Below, piece after piece: positions 33,585 through 41,095 of a DNA stretch of 64,000 bases. This DNA comes from Aldehydirespirator sp965221605 (lineage in GTDB: Bacteria > Actinomycetota > Acidimicrobiia > Acidimicrobiales > Aldehydirespiratoraceae). The notes under the pieces are model-generated. The model was not told where the DNA came from, ran no database searches, and was given only the letters and a program-made list of their open reading frames with translations. The DNA is taken from the NCBI GenBank assembly GCA_965221605.1, contig CBDCSK010000014.1:248001-312000 (forward strand). The letters are read 5' to 3'. Each line of letters starts with the position of its first letter. The first letter of the stretch is position 1. The position numbers and the translations under genes are program-made.

Positions 33585-33607
33585 GGCCGGAACCTACACT
33601 CTCACCC

Positions 33608-34318
33608 GTGGCAAACGCACCGCTCATCGGTATCACGGGCCGGACCAAGACCGCGGGCGAGCTCAACATGAAGCCCGAGACGTTTCGAGACTTGCACCTG
33701 GACGTGTACTACTGCGACTACGCCCGCGCGGTGATCGCGGCGGGAGGCTTGCCGGTTTTCCTTCCCGTTAGCGCGGACCCGGCCCGATATGCGGACCGCC
33801 TCGACGGCCTGCTGCTGAGCGGTGGGACCGACATCGAGCCGGAGCGCTACGGCCGGGCGCCCTGCCCCGAGCTGTACACCCGCGAACCGGAACGCGACGC
33901 CTTCGAGCTGGCCCTGCTCGACGGCGCGGCCGACGCCGGGAAGCCCGTGCTCGGCATCTGCCGGGGCATCCAGGTGCTGAACGTGCACGGTGGGGGCACG
34001 CTGAACCAGCACATCGCCCCCCACGCCTGCCACGATCAGCCCCCCGACTCGATCGTCCACCGGGTCGATCTCGCCGAGGGGTCACTGGCGGCGTCGCTGT
34101 ACGGTCCGTCGATCAAGGTCAACTCGCTGCACCACCAGACCATCGACGATCTGGCCGACGGCTACTCCGTGACGGGGCGCAGCGACGACGGCACCGTCGA
34201 GGTCATCGAGGCCCACCGCCGGCCGTGGCTGGGGGTGCAGTGGCATCCCGAACTGATGGACTCCCGCGACCGCGACCCTGTCTTCGACTGGCTGGTGCAA
34301 ACGGCCGCGACAGGCTGA
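33608..34318 (+). CDS. Gamma-glutamyl-gamma-aminobutyrate hydrolase family (PuuD-like) peptidase
   Basis: A 236-residue class I amidotransferase-like hydrolase of the peptidase C26 group. The nucleophile Cys is in LGICRGIQVLNVHGGGTL and the His-Glu pair in GVQWHPELMD; the N-terminal LIGITGRT is typical. GTG at 33608 gives the family start; the frame upstream overlaps the divergent hydrolase gene. PuuD enzymes remove glutamate from gamma-glutamylated amines, which fits the glutamine synthetase-like ligase 3 kb away as the first step of such a pathway. That link is inference. Confidence 0.9.
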   Translation: MANAPLIGITGRTKTAGELNMKPETFRDLHLDVYYCDYARAVIAAGGLPVFLPVSADPARYADRLDGLLLSGGTDIEPERYGRAPCPELYTREPERDAFELALLDGAADAGKPVLGICRGIQVLNVHGGGTLNQHIAPHACHDQPPDSIVHRVDLAEGSLAASLYGPSIKVNSLHHQTIDDLADGYSVTGRSDDGTVEVIEAHRRPWLGVQWHPELMDSRDRDPVFDWLVQTAATG

Positions 34319-34340
34319 GCAGGCCCTCGGACGCCGCCCG

Positions 34341-34434
34341 GGGGTTTCCCGCTCTTGTTCTCTGCGCTCACGGGCCGCTCGGGCCACGGCCTCGCCCGTA
34401 TGGACGAGAGTCGGGCGCCTATTCGCTCGGCCTC
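34341..34434 (-). repeat. Dispersed ~95-bp repeat, copy D (inverted)
   Basis: Same element in the opposite orientation, so that, like copies A and B, it begins right after a stop codon: the P450 TGA lies at 34435-34437. Read on the minus strand it shows GAGGCCGAGCG, ATACGGGCGAGGCCGTGGCC and GAACAAGAGCGGGAA. It fills most of the 116-base gap between two convergent genes and could work as their terminator. Confidence 0.8.
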
Positions 34435-35817
34435 TCAGGAGGCGGCGCGCTCGACGTTGCCGCCGTAGCCGACGGTGCCGGACACGCCCGCCGCGGAGCC
34501 GAGGCGGTGCAGCGGCACGGTGTTGCGCGACGGCGAGGGCGTGTAGGCCACCGGCAGGCGCTTCACCCCGCCGATGAAGTTGGATCTCAGGTAGTCGGGC
34601 TCGCCGTCTTGGCGGATGTCGGGCATCCGCCGGGCGATCTCCCGGAACATCAGGCGGATCTCCATGCGGGCCAGGCTGGCGCCCAGGCAGTAATGCGGGC
34701 CTCCGCCGCCGAAGCCGATGTGGTCGTTGGGGGTTCGCTCGATATCGAAGCGCCATGGGTCCTCGAAGGCCCGCGGGTCGCGGTTGGCGGCCACGTGCCA
34801 CATGAGCACCTTGTCGCCCGCCGCGATCCTGACCCCGTCGATCTCGTGGTCGGTGAGGGCCTGGCGGCGGAAGTACATCACCGGCGTGGCCCAGCGCACG
34901 ATCTCCTCGACCGCGGTCTCCATGTAGCGGTCGGGATCCGACACGAACTTCGCCCACTGGTCCTCGAAGTCGAAGAAGGCCATCATCCCCCGGGTGATCG
35001 AGTTGCGGGTGGTCTCGTTGCCGGCCACGCACAACAGCAGGAAGAACATGTCGAACTCGAGCTCGCTGAGAGCCTGGCCGTCGATGTCGGCCGACAGCAG
35101 CGTGGTGACGATGTCGTCGGAGGGCGTGTCGCGACGATCCATCTGGAGCTGGTGGGAGTAGCCGAAGAGCTCGGCCGCGGCCTGGAGGATGTCGTCGCGG
35201 CTCTTGACGAACTCGGGGTCCTCGCCGCCGACCATGGCGTTGGTCCAGTCGAAGACCTTGGAGCGGTCCTCGACGGGGATGCCCATCATCTCGGCGATGG
35301 CCTGGAGTGGCAGCTCGGCCGAGATGTCCCGCACGAAGTCGCAGCGGCCCGCCTCCACCACCCGGTCGAGGATGATGTCGGTGCGGTTCTGGAGGTAGTC
35401 CTCGAGCAGGTTGATCATGCGCGGGGTGAAGCCCCGGTTGACCAGCTTGCGATAGCGGGTGTGACGGGGCGGGTCCATATCGATCAGCGTGAGGTCGTTG
35501 GCGATGCCCGACGCCCACCTCCGCTGATCGGGATCGCGCATCTGGGTGCCGCTGTGGCCGGACGAGAACACGTCGGCCCGGCGGTTGACCTCCTTGAGGT
35601 GGGCCTGGCGGGTGATGGCCCAGTAGCCCGTGCCCTTGTCTCCCTCATCAACCCAGTGGATGCCGGGGTCGGTCTCGCGCAGCCGCTCCAGGGCCTCGTG
35701 ATGGTCCTGGCGCTGGAACATGTCGAAGTCCCAGAAGTCAGCGTCCACGGCCGGACAGGAGTCCCCGTGGTTCACCGGACAGGTCGCCATCTGTTCATCG
35801 ACGATCGCCATGCTCAC
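34435..35817 (-). CDS. Cytochrome P450
   Basis: A 460-residue soluble P450. I-helix AGNETTR, ExxR in EEIVRWATPVMYFRR, and haem loop FGGGGPHYCLGASLARMEIR are intact; DMDPPRHTRYRKLVNRGFTPR is typical. The sequence resembles the actinobacterial P450s that act on steroid or terpenoid side chains, but the substrate cannot be fixed. A C-terminal extension of about 35 residues follows LPVAYTPSP. An array of inverted repeats lies just upstream, and the LLM monooxygenase and TauD-like genes precede it on the same strand. Confidence 0.94.
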   Translation of the reverse strand: MSMAIVDEQMATCPVNHGDSCPAVDADFWDFDMFQRQDHHEALERLRETDPGIHWVDEGDKGTGYWAITRQAHLKEVNRRADVFSSGHSGTQMRDPDQRRWASGIANDLTLIDMDPPRHTRYRKLVNRGFTPRMINLLEDYLQNRTDIILDRVVEAGRCDFVRDISAELPLQAIAEMMGIPVEDRSKVFDWTNAMVGGEDPEFVKSRDDILQAAAELFGYSHQLQMDRRDTPSDDIVTTLLSADIDGQALSELEFDMFFLLLCVAGNETTRNSITRGMMAFFDFEDQWAKFVSDPDRYMETAVEEIVRWATPVMYFRRQALTDHEIDGVRIAAGDKVLMWHVAANRDPRAFEDPWRFDIERTPNDHIGFGGGGPHYCLGASLARMEIRLMFREIARRMPDIRQDGEPDYLRSNFIGGVKRLPVAYTPSPSRNTVPLHRLGSAAGVSGTVGYGGNVERAAS

Positions 35818-35861
35818 ACCTCCGTCCGGCGGCCAGCGAACGGACTCGCCTTACCAAGTAT

Positions 35862-35910
35862 CTATCTTCCTGTATTTATCTTCCTGGGAAGATTACTTCC
35901 TGGGAAGATA
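35862..35910. promoter_or_regulatory. Operator array upstream of the P450
   Basis: ATCTTCC-TG-GGAAGAT at 35878-35893 is a perfect inverted repeat. A second copy, ACTTCC-TG-GGAAGAT, lies at 35895-35909, and a half-site ATCTTCCTG at 35864. The 14-16 base spacing suggests cooperative binding of a dimeric repressor on one DNA face. It sits 45-93 bases upstream of the P450 start. Confidence 0.6.
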
Positions 35911-35970
35911 CATCGCCGAGCGGCCAGCCGCAACTCTTGCCGGAGCAGACCTGAATCCGCGCGGGTGGGG

Positions 35971-37218
35971 TCAGCTGATGGGGCTGGAGGGGACGGTGGC
36001 CTGGGCGACGGAGGCCTCCACCACGGGCACCTCGTGGCGTTCCAGCGGGCGCATCCACTCCTTGCGAGCCAGAGCCTTCTCGATGTAGGGGGCCAGCTCT
36101 TCGGCCTTGGCCGCGTCGCGCTCCGAGCGTCCGGTCGTGAACTCGCCCAGCACGTCCGACCCGAACAGCCGCAGGCTGTCGCAGATGTCGCTGTGGCGGT
36201 TCCTGCCGCCCTGCTGGAGGAAGATCACGTGGTCGATGCCAGCGCTCTCGGTCTCCTTGAGCCAGCGTACGGCGTCGGCGGGCGTGCCGATGGTGTCGGC
36301 GTAGTCGTCGCCCGCGTCGAGCGCGGCGGCGACCGCGTCCTCGAGGGCCGAGCCCCTCTGCGCCTCGTAACGGTCCCAGATGTCGGAGTAGCCCGGGATG
36401 GTGTGATGCACCACCAGCTGGCGCAGCGCGTAGGCGAAGAAATGGAACCCGTCGAAGCCCCGGCGGATGGCTTCGGCCCGGTCCTCGTGCAGCGAGAAGC
36501 CGGTGACCACCGCGATGTTGGCGTTGACGCGGTGGCCGAGGGGCACGCACTCGTCGCTGCGGATGATGTCGTAGTAGAGGTCGGCCCAGTGACGAGCCTC
36601 GGCCGGGTCCACGAAGGCGAAGGCCAAGGCACCCAGGCCGAGGCGGGCGGCCAGCTCGATGGTGGTGCGGTTGGTGCAGGCGATCCACATGGGCGGATGG
36701 GGCTTCTGGACCGGCTTGGGAATCACGTCGCGGCACGGCATCGAGAAGAACTCGCCCTCGAAGCCGGGGTAGGGCGACATGGCCATCATGTTGGCCATCT
36801 GCTCACCCGCCTCGAGGCTCATGGCCCGCTTCTGCTTGGCCGGTATGCCGAACCCACCGAGCTCCAGGCGGGTGGCGCCCTCACCGATACCGAACTCGAC
36901 CCTTCCGCCGGAGATCAGGTCCAGCGTGGCGACGCACTCGGCGGTGCGGGCCGGATGGTTGTAGGCGGGCGGCGCCTGGCGGATACCGTGGCCGAGGCGG
37001 ATGCGCTTGGTGCGGGCCGCGCAGGCCGACAGGAAGACCTCCGGCGCGGAGCAGTGTGAATACTCCTCGAGGAAGTGGTGCTCGACCGCCCAGGCCACGT
37101 CGATGCCGACCTCGTCGGCCACCTCGACCTGCTCGATGGCCTCGGCCAGGAGGCGCTCCTCGGAGTCCGCGGCCCAGGGACGGGGCATCTGGAGTTCGTA
37201 GAAGACTCCGAATCGCAC
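35971..37218 (-). CDS. LLM-class (bacterial luciferase-like) flavin monooxygenase
   Basis: A 415-residue luciferase-like protein, longer than the other two LLM proteins here and of a different subgroup. Typical parts are MRFGVFYELQMPRPW, VAWAVEHHFLEEYSHCSAPEVFLSA, IRLGHGIRQAPPAYNHPARTAE and GRVEFGIGEGATRLELGGFG. These FMN-dependent enzymes oxidise aldehydes, ketones or more complex substrates with O2. It follows the TauD-like gene by 44 bases and precedes the P450, so three oxygenases lie in a row on one strand. Confidence 0.9.
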   Translation of the reverse strand: MRFGVFYELQMPRPWAADSEERLLAEAIEQVEVADEVGIDVAWAVEHHFLEEYSHCSAPEVFLSACAARTKRIRLGHGIRQAPPAYNHPARTAECVATLDLISGGRVEFGIGEGATRLELGGFGIPAKQKRAMSLEAGEQMANMMAMSPYPGFEGEFFSMPCRDVIPKPVQKPHPPMWIACTNRTTIELAARLGLGALAFAFVDPAEARHWADLYYDIIRSDECVPLGHRVNANIAVVTGFSLHEDRAEAIRRGFDGFHFFAYALRQLVVHHTIPGYSDIWDRYEAQRGSALEDAVAAALDAGDDYADTIGTPADAVRWLKETESAGIDHVIFLQQGGRNRHSDICDSLRLFGSDVLGEFTTGRSERDAAKAEELAPYIEKALARKEWMRPLERHEVPVVEASVAQATVPSSPIS

Positions 37219-37262
37219 GATGGCTCAACCTACCGGCGGCCTGAGAGGCCGAGCGGTCGGGC

Positions 37263-38162
37263 TCAGAACTCGAAGCCGGCCATGCCGAAGTAGCCGCTGG
37301 CCGCGGTCTTGTCGCTGCGGTACCGGTCCCACACCGGCACCCCGGCGGGCGGCTGCGGGTCGTCGCCCAGCACCGTGACCCGGTGCAGGATCCGGATGCC
37401 GTCGTCGGTGCCGATGTCGTCCACGATGGAGTGCAGCGTCACCCGCTCGTCCCACAGGGCCACATCGCCGGGCGACCAGCGCCAGCGGCAGCTGAACTTG
37501 ACCTGCTCCTGCCAGCGGTACAGGAATCCCAGCAGGGCCTGGCTCTCGGGTCGCGACAGCTGGGGGATGCGCCGCCCGTGCTGCTTGTTGACGTACAGGC
37601 TGCGGCGGCCGGTGCCGGGGTGGACCCGCACCACCGGGTGCTCGGCCCGCAGTGAGCCCTGCTTGCCGTCGTCGTGGACGCAGGTCAGCCCGGCCAGGAA
37701 GGCCTGCATGGGCTCCGACAGCGAATCGTGCACCTCGTAGCAGTTGGCCCACATGGTGTCGCCGCCCGCGGGCGGGCACTGCACCATGTGCAGCAGCGCG
37801 GCGATGGGCGGGTGCTCGCTGTAGGTGACGTCGGTGTGCCAGATGTCGGCTTTGGGGGTGGCCGACGTGTCGAGCACGCACACCTCGGGGGTGTTCTCGT
37901 CGACCTTGTCGATGTAGGGGTGGACTTCCAGCTCTCCGAACAGCGCGCCGATGTCGCGCAGTTGCTTCACGCTGGGGTTCAGGCCCGGCAGGAACAGCAC
38001 GAGGTGGGTGTCGAGGGCCTCGCGCAGCGCGGCCGCGGCGTGGGTGTCAAGACCGTCGGGATCGAGGCCCCTCACCTCGGCCCCGAGCGCTCCCGCGATG
38101 GGATTGATGTCGAGATCGACAGCGGAATGAAGACCGGCCGACCGGGCTGGGGCGAGGGTCAT
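37263..38162 (-). CDS. TauD/TfdA-family Fe(II)/2-oxoglutarate dioxygenase
   Basis: A 299-residue alpha-ketoglutarate-dependent dioxygenase. The iron ligands are in WHTDVTYSEHPP (H-x-D) and the distal His in ILHRVTVLGDD, with the 2-oxoglutarate-binding Arg just beyond. ALREALDTHLVLFLPGL and GGDTMWANCYEVHDSLSEPM are family hallmarks. The ATG at 38162 is chosen over an upstream open frame that reads through the intergenic region. It may release sulfite from a sulfonate or hydroxylate a small acid; the substrate is unknown. It is divergent from the homocysteine methyltransferase gene. Confidence 0.9.
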   Translation of the reverse strand: MTLAPARSAGLHSAVDLDINPIAGALGAEVRGLDPDGLDTHAAAALREALDTHLVLFLPGLNPSVKQLRDIGALFGELEVHPYIDKVDENTPEVCVLDTSATPKADIWHTDVTYSEHPPIAALLHMVQCPPAGGDTMWANCYEVHDSLSEPMQAFLAGLTCVHDDGKQGSLRAEHPVVRVHPGTGRRSLYVNKQHGRRIPQLSRPESQALLGFLYRWQEQVKFSCRWRWSPGDVALWDERVTLHSIVDDIGTDDGIRILHRVTVLGDDPQPPAGVPVWDRYRSDKTAASGYFGMAGFEF

Positions 38163-38346
38163 GACGGTCAGGGTACCGTCCGTGCTGCGCCCGAGCCGAC
38201 CGGAGGACTCGCGAGCGAGCACGGGTCCCGAGGCCGAGCCGTCCGGAGCGAAGCGGTCGGGTTGGGACGGGGCGCTACCGTGGCAGGCGGCGGCCGACAC
38301 CGGACCGCGGCGACGGGAGGACCTGAGACATGGCGGACCGGAGGCC

Positions 38347-39336
38347 ATGACCGCAACCATCGACGAATTGCTTGAGGCCAAGGGTCACGTCGTGGCCGAC
38401 GGGGCCATGGGCACCCAGCTCTTCGCGGTCGGCCTGAGCGCCGGCGATCCGCCCGAGGCTTGGAACGTGCATCACGCGGCTGAGGTCCGGGCGATCCACC
38501 GAGCCTACCTCCAGGCCGGAGCCGACCTGGTGATCACCAACAGCTTCGGGGGGACGGGCTTCCGCCTGGCCCTGCACGACCTCCAGGACAGGGTGGCCGG
38601 GTTGAACGAGGCTGCGGCCCGCAACGCCCGCATCGAGGCCGACGCCGAGTCCGAGCGGACGGGCCGGACCGTGCTGGTGGCCGGCTCGATGGGGCCGAGC
38701 GGCGAGCTGCTCGAGCCGATGGGCAACATGTCGGTGGCCGCGTGCGAGGCCGCCTTCGCGGAGCAGGCCTCCGGCCTTGCTGCCGGCGGAGCTGACGTGC
38801 TGTGGATCGAGACCATGAGCGACCTCGACGAGGTGGAGGCGGCGGTGAGGGGGGCCCGCTCCGTGTGCGATCTGCCGGTGACCGCGACCATGAGCTTCGA
38901 CACGGCCGGGCGCACCATGATGGGCGTGACCGGCACAGAGCTGGCCGAACGGCTGGGTGGGCTGGACCTGGCCGCGATGGGCGCCAACTGCGGCAACAAC
39001 GTCGCCGACACCGAGGCCGCGGTGGCCGCGATCGCGGCTGCGGCGCCGGGCACGCCGGTGATCTCCAAGCCCAACGCGGGCGTGCCGGTGTGGAGCGGCG
39101 ACAACCTGGTCTACGACGGTACTCCCGAGGTGCTTGCCGCTCACGCCCACCGTGCCCGAGTCGCGGGCGTGACCGTCATCGGCAGCTGCTGCGGCAGCAC
39201 CCCGGCCCACACCGCCAGGATCGCGGCCGTGCTGCGGGGTGACGAGCCCCCGCCCGACATCGAGGCGACCCCACCGGCGACCCCGCCCACCGAGGACCGC
39301 CTGGCCCGCCGCCGCACCCGCCGCCGCAACGGATGA
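38347..39336 (+). CDS. Homocysteine S-methyltransferase family protein (betaine-homocysteine methyltransferase-like)
   Basis: A 329-residue zinc-dependent methyltransferase. The TIM-barrel start VVADGAMGTQLFAVGL and the zinc ligands in GANCGNN and GSCCGSTPAH are present, with DVLWIETMSDLDEVEAA between. Members move a methyl group from betaine, S-methylmethionine or a methylated amine to homocysteine, making methionine. The ATG at 38347 is picked on family length. A Pro-rich basic tail ends the protein, followed by a GC-rich hairpin-like CCGCCCCACGGGGTGGCGG. The betaine-type transporter at 26-29 kb would supply a donor. Confidence 0.85.
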   Translation: MTATIDELLEAKGHVVADGAMGTQLFAVGLSAGDPPEAWNVHHAAEVRAIHRAYLQAGADLVITNSFGGTGFRLALHDLQDRVAGLNEAAARNARIEADAESERTGRTVLVAGSMGPSGELLEPMGNMSVAACEAAFAEQASGLAAGGADVLWIETMSDLDEVEAAVRGARSVCDLPVTATMSFDTAGRTMMGVTGTELAERLGGLDLAAMGANCGNNVADTEAAVAAIAAAAPGTPVISKPNAGVPVWSGDNLVYDGTPEVLAAHAHRARVAGVTVIGSCCGSTPAHTARIAAVLRGDEPPPDIEATPPATPPTEDRLARRRTRRRNG

Positions 39337-39488
39337 CGCCGCCGCCCCACGGGGTGGCGGTGCTGCTTTGCGATGCTTCCGGCGACCCTCAACGGCTGCG
39401 GACAAGAGCGCAGTTCAAGGTGGCTTCGGCTGATCGCTTACTCAATCGCCGCGTTGGCCGGGTGAAGCACTCCGAGTAGCTTGACCGC

Positions 39489-39710
39489 GTGGACCCCGTG
39501 ATCCTCGGGAGCGCCCGACGACACGGGATCACGGACCGAGCCATACTCCACGCCTACCGAAACCCTATGCGAAGATTCGATCTTGGAAATCTCGACATGC
39601 TCGTCGGCCCCGACGAAACCGGGCGCTTCTTGGAGATCGCCGTGGCGAGCGCCGAAGGCCTTGATTTCGTTGTGCACGCCATGCCAGCTCGCCGCAAGTT
39701 CCTAACGTGA
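39489..39710 (+). CDS. Small toxin-like protein
   Basis: A 73-residue protein of a small actinobacterial family that I know from toxin-antitoxin-like pairs: HGITDRAILHAYRNPM, then LDMLVGPDETGRFLEIAVA and a C-terminal VVHAMPARRKFL. The fold looks like a compact alpha-beta toxin, but no catalytic residue can be assigned. It begins with GTG and its stop overlaps the GTG of the next gene, whose N-terminus resembles the antitoxin normally paired with it. Toxicity is inference. Confidence 0.7.
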   Translation: MDPVILGSARRHGITDRAILHAYRNPMRRFDLGNLDMLVGPDETGRFLEIAVASAEGLDFVVHAMPARRKFLT

Positions 39711-40819
39711 CCAGCATGTTCCGATCGATCCAGCAGATTCTCGACGAAGCCGACGCACTGGCTGACCGATGCGAAGCCTACGAGCCAGCTCCGGATGACG
39801 AACGACCAGTGGCAGAGTACCTACTCAAGCGCGCAGCGTCCCAGAAGGCTCGCTGCGAACATCAAATTGCCCAAGCTGTGGCTGCCGCACGCGCTGACGG
39901 CTCATCCTGGCGTGACATCCGCAGGATTCTTGGTGAATCGGATGAACCACTAGGTCAGCAGGATCAAGCGGCTTACGAGGGCACAGCCTCCGACGCCCGC
40001 TCTGGTGTATCCGTACAAGTGTGGGTGCTCCTCATCGAGCGCTCACTGGATACAGGAGCAGACTTGTCACTGTATTGGCAAGAACTCGATGCACGCCGAG
40101 CGGCGCGGAGACACATGGAGTCGGACTGGCCAGTGGAGGCTGATCCGATGCCCAACGACGTGTATGCCGCGATCGAACAATTCAATTCTCTTCGTGACGG
40201 ATATGAACACATATGGCTTGAGGCATCTCCTATCAGGGCCACGGCACATGAGGAACCGGGAACCCGCGAATATATGGAACCTCAGAGGTGTGACAAGATC
40301 TGGCGTAGGGACTTTGTGCGAGATGACCTTGCATCGTCATCCGAGTGGAGCGAGATCCAAGAAATAGCAACAGCGCTGGTCGATCACATGAATGGTCCGG
40401 AGGTCTACGAAGAGCTCCTTAGAGCGAACGTTCCAGGATCCAAGAGTCAAGAGATTCAAGACATCATCAAGCACAAGACAGCAGAGCTAGGGTTCAGAGA
40501 CGAGTCAAAGGGACTGTTCGCTGGCTACCGGACGAGAGGGCTTACGCCTGACTACTACCGAGAGGTCGGATGTACGGGCGTGATCCTCGAGGTAGAACGA
40601 GGCAAGACGATCAATAACAACATGGACTTCTTGGACTTCTGGAAGTGTCACATATGTAGAGTTGCGTCGTTCCTCATACTGATCGTTCCGGTTGAGTTGC
40701 GGCATAACGAGAAGGACCCGCCAACTCGGGCATTTCATGCTGCTTCAAACCGGCTCGAGTCGTTCTTCATCACACAGAACTACACGAACGTGTGGGGCCT
40801 AGTTCTTCTGGGCTATTAG
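39707..40819 (+). CDS. Antitoxin-like HTH region fused to a BglII/BstYI-like nuclease domain
   Basis: A 370-residue chimeric protein. Residues ~1-90 (SIQQILDEADALADRCEAYE, RPVAEYLLKRAASQKARCEH, ADGSSWRDIRRILG) resemble the small HTH antitoxin that accompanies the preceding toxin family. Residues ~90-215 are unrecognised and helical. Residues ~225-370 contain TGVILEVERGKTINNNMDFL followed by DFWKCHICRVASFLILIVP, a pattern like the PD-(D/E)XK core of BglII/BstYI-type endonucleases (E295, E297, K300 candidates). The gene starts GTG, overlapping the toxin stop. The later half is lower in GC than its neighbours. No methyltransferase is adjacent. The function is unknown. Confidence 0.65.
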   Translation: MTSMFRSIQQILDEADALADRCEAYEPAPDDERPVAEYLLKRAASQKARCEHQIAQAVAAARADGSSWRDIRRILGESDEPLGQQDQAAYEGTASDARSGVSVQVWVLLIERSLDTGADLSLYWQELDARRAARRHMESDWPVEADPMPNDVYAAIEQFNSLRDGYEHIWLEASPIRATAHEEPGTREYMEPQRCDKIWRRDFVRDDLASSSEWSEIQEIATALVDHMNGPEVYEELLRANVPGSKSQEIQDIIKHKTAELGFRDESKGLFAGYRTRGLTPDYYREVGCTGVILEVERGKTINNNMDFLDFWKCHICRVASFLILIVPVELRHNEKDPPTRAFHAASNRLESFFITQNYTNVWGLVLLGY

Positions 40820-40929
40820 TAGTTGAGCCCACCAGCCGGTCGGATCGTGACGGCATTTGGGTCTCCCCGATCAGCACCGGTAGGCGTTGTCAAGAGTCAC
40901 ACGGAGCAGGCCTTGGGCATGGCAACCGG

Positions 40930-41091
40930 CTACCACCCGGGCGCAGTGAGGGCGGCGAGGCTGGCAGCAGACCGGACTAGATCAGGGTCGACGGGAAGGC
41001 GGCGGTAGGCCTCGACTAGCGCTGCGTCGGCGGTGGCATCGGGATCCCGGGCCGGATCCTCTGGATCTGTTCTGCTGGCCTCGTTGGTCAT
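40930..41091 (-). CDS. Small conserved-looking protein downstream of purH
   Basis: A 53-residue frame beginning ATG at 41091, four bases after the purH stop on the same strand, and so probably translated by coupling. It has an acidic N-terminus (NEASRTDPEDPARDPDATA) and a helical stretch ALVEAYRRLPVDPDLVRSAA, ending in PGW. Codon third positions are GC-rich as in real genes here. I do not recognise a function. The remaining bases to 40819 show no gene. Confidence 0.5.
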   Translation of the reverse strand: MTNEASRTDPEDPARDPDATADAALVEAYRRLPVDPDLVRSAASLAALTAPGW

Positions 41092-41095
41092 CGTC

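Noticed and set aside
34225..37059. 944-residue plus-strand open frame
   Set aside because: Antisense to an intact P450 and LLM monooxygenase; composition is that of a shadow frame, and it runs through the dispersed repeat.
37241..37261. Fifth copy of the dispersed repeat (CTGAGAGGCCGAGCGG)
   Set aside because: Only the first ~17 bases match and the core is absent; at most a fragment. A similar short match near 38230 is also too small to count.
38161..38346. Longer N-terminus for the homocysteine methyltransferase
   Set aside because: The upstream frame is Arg/Pro-rich intergenic sequence; the ATG at 38347 gives the family start.
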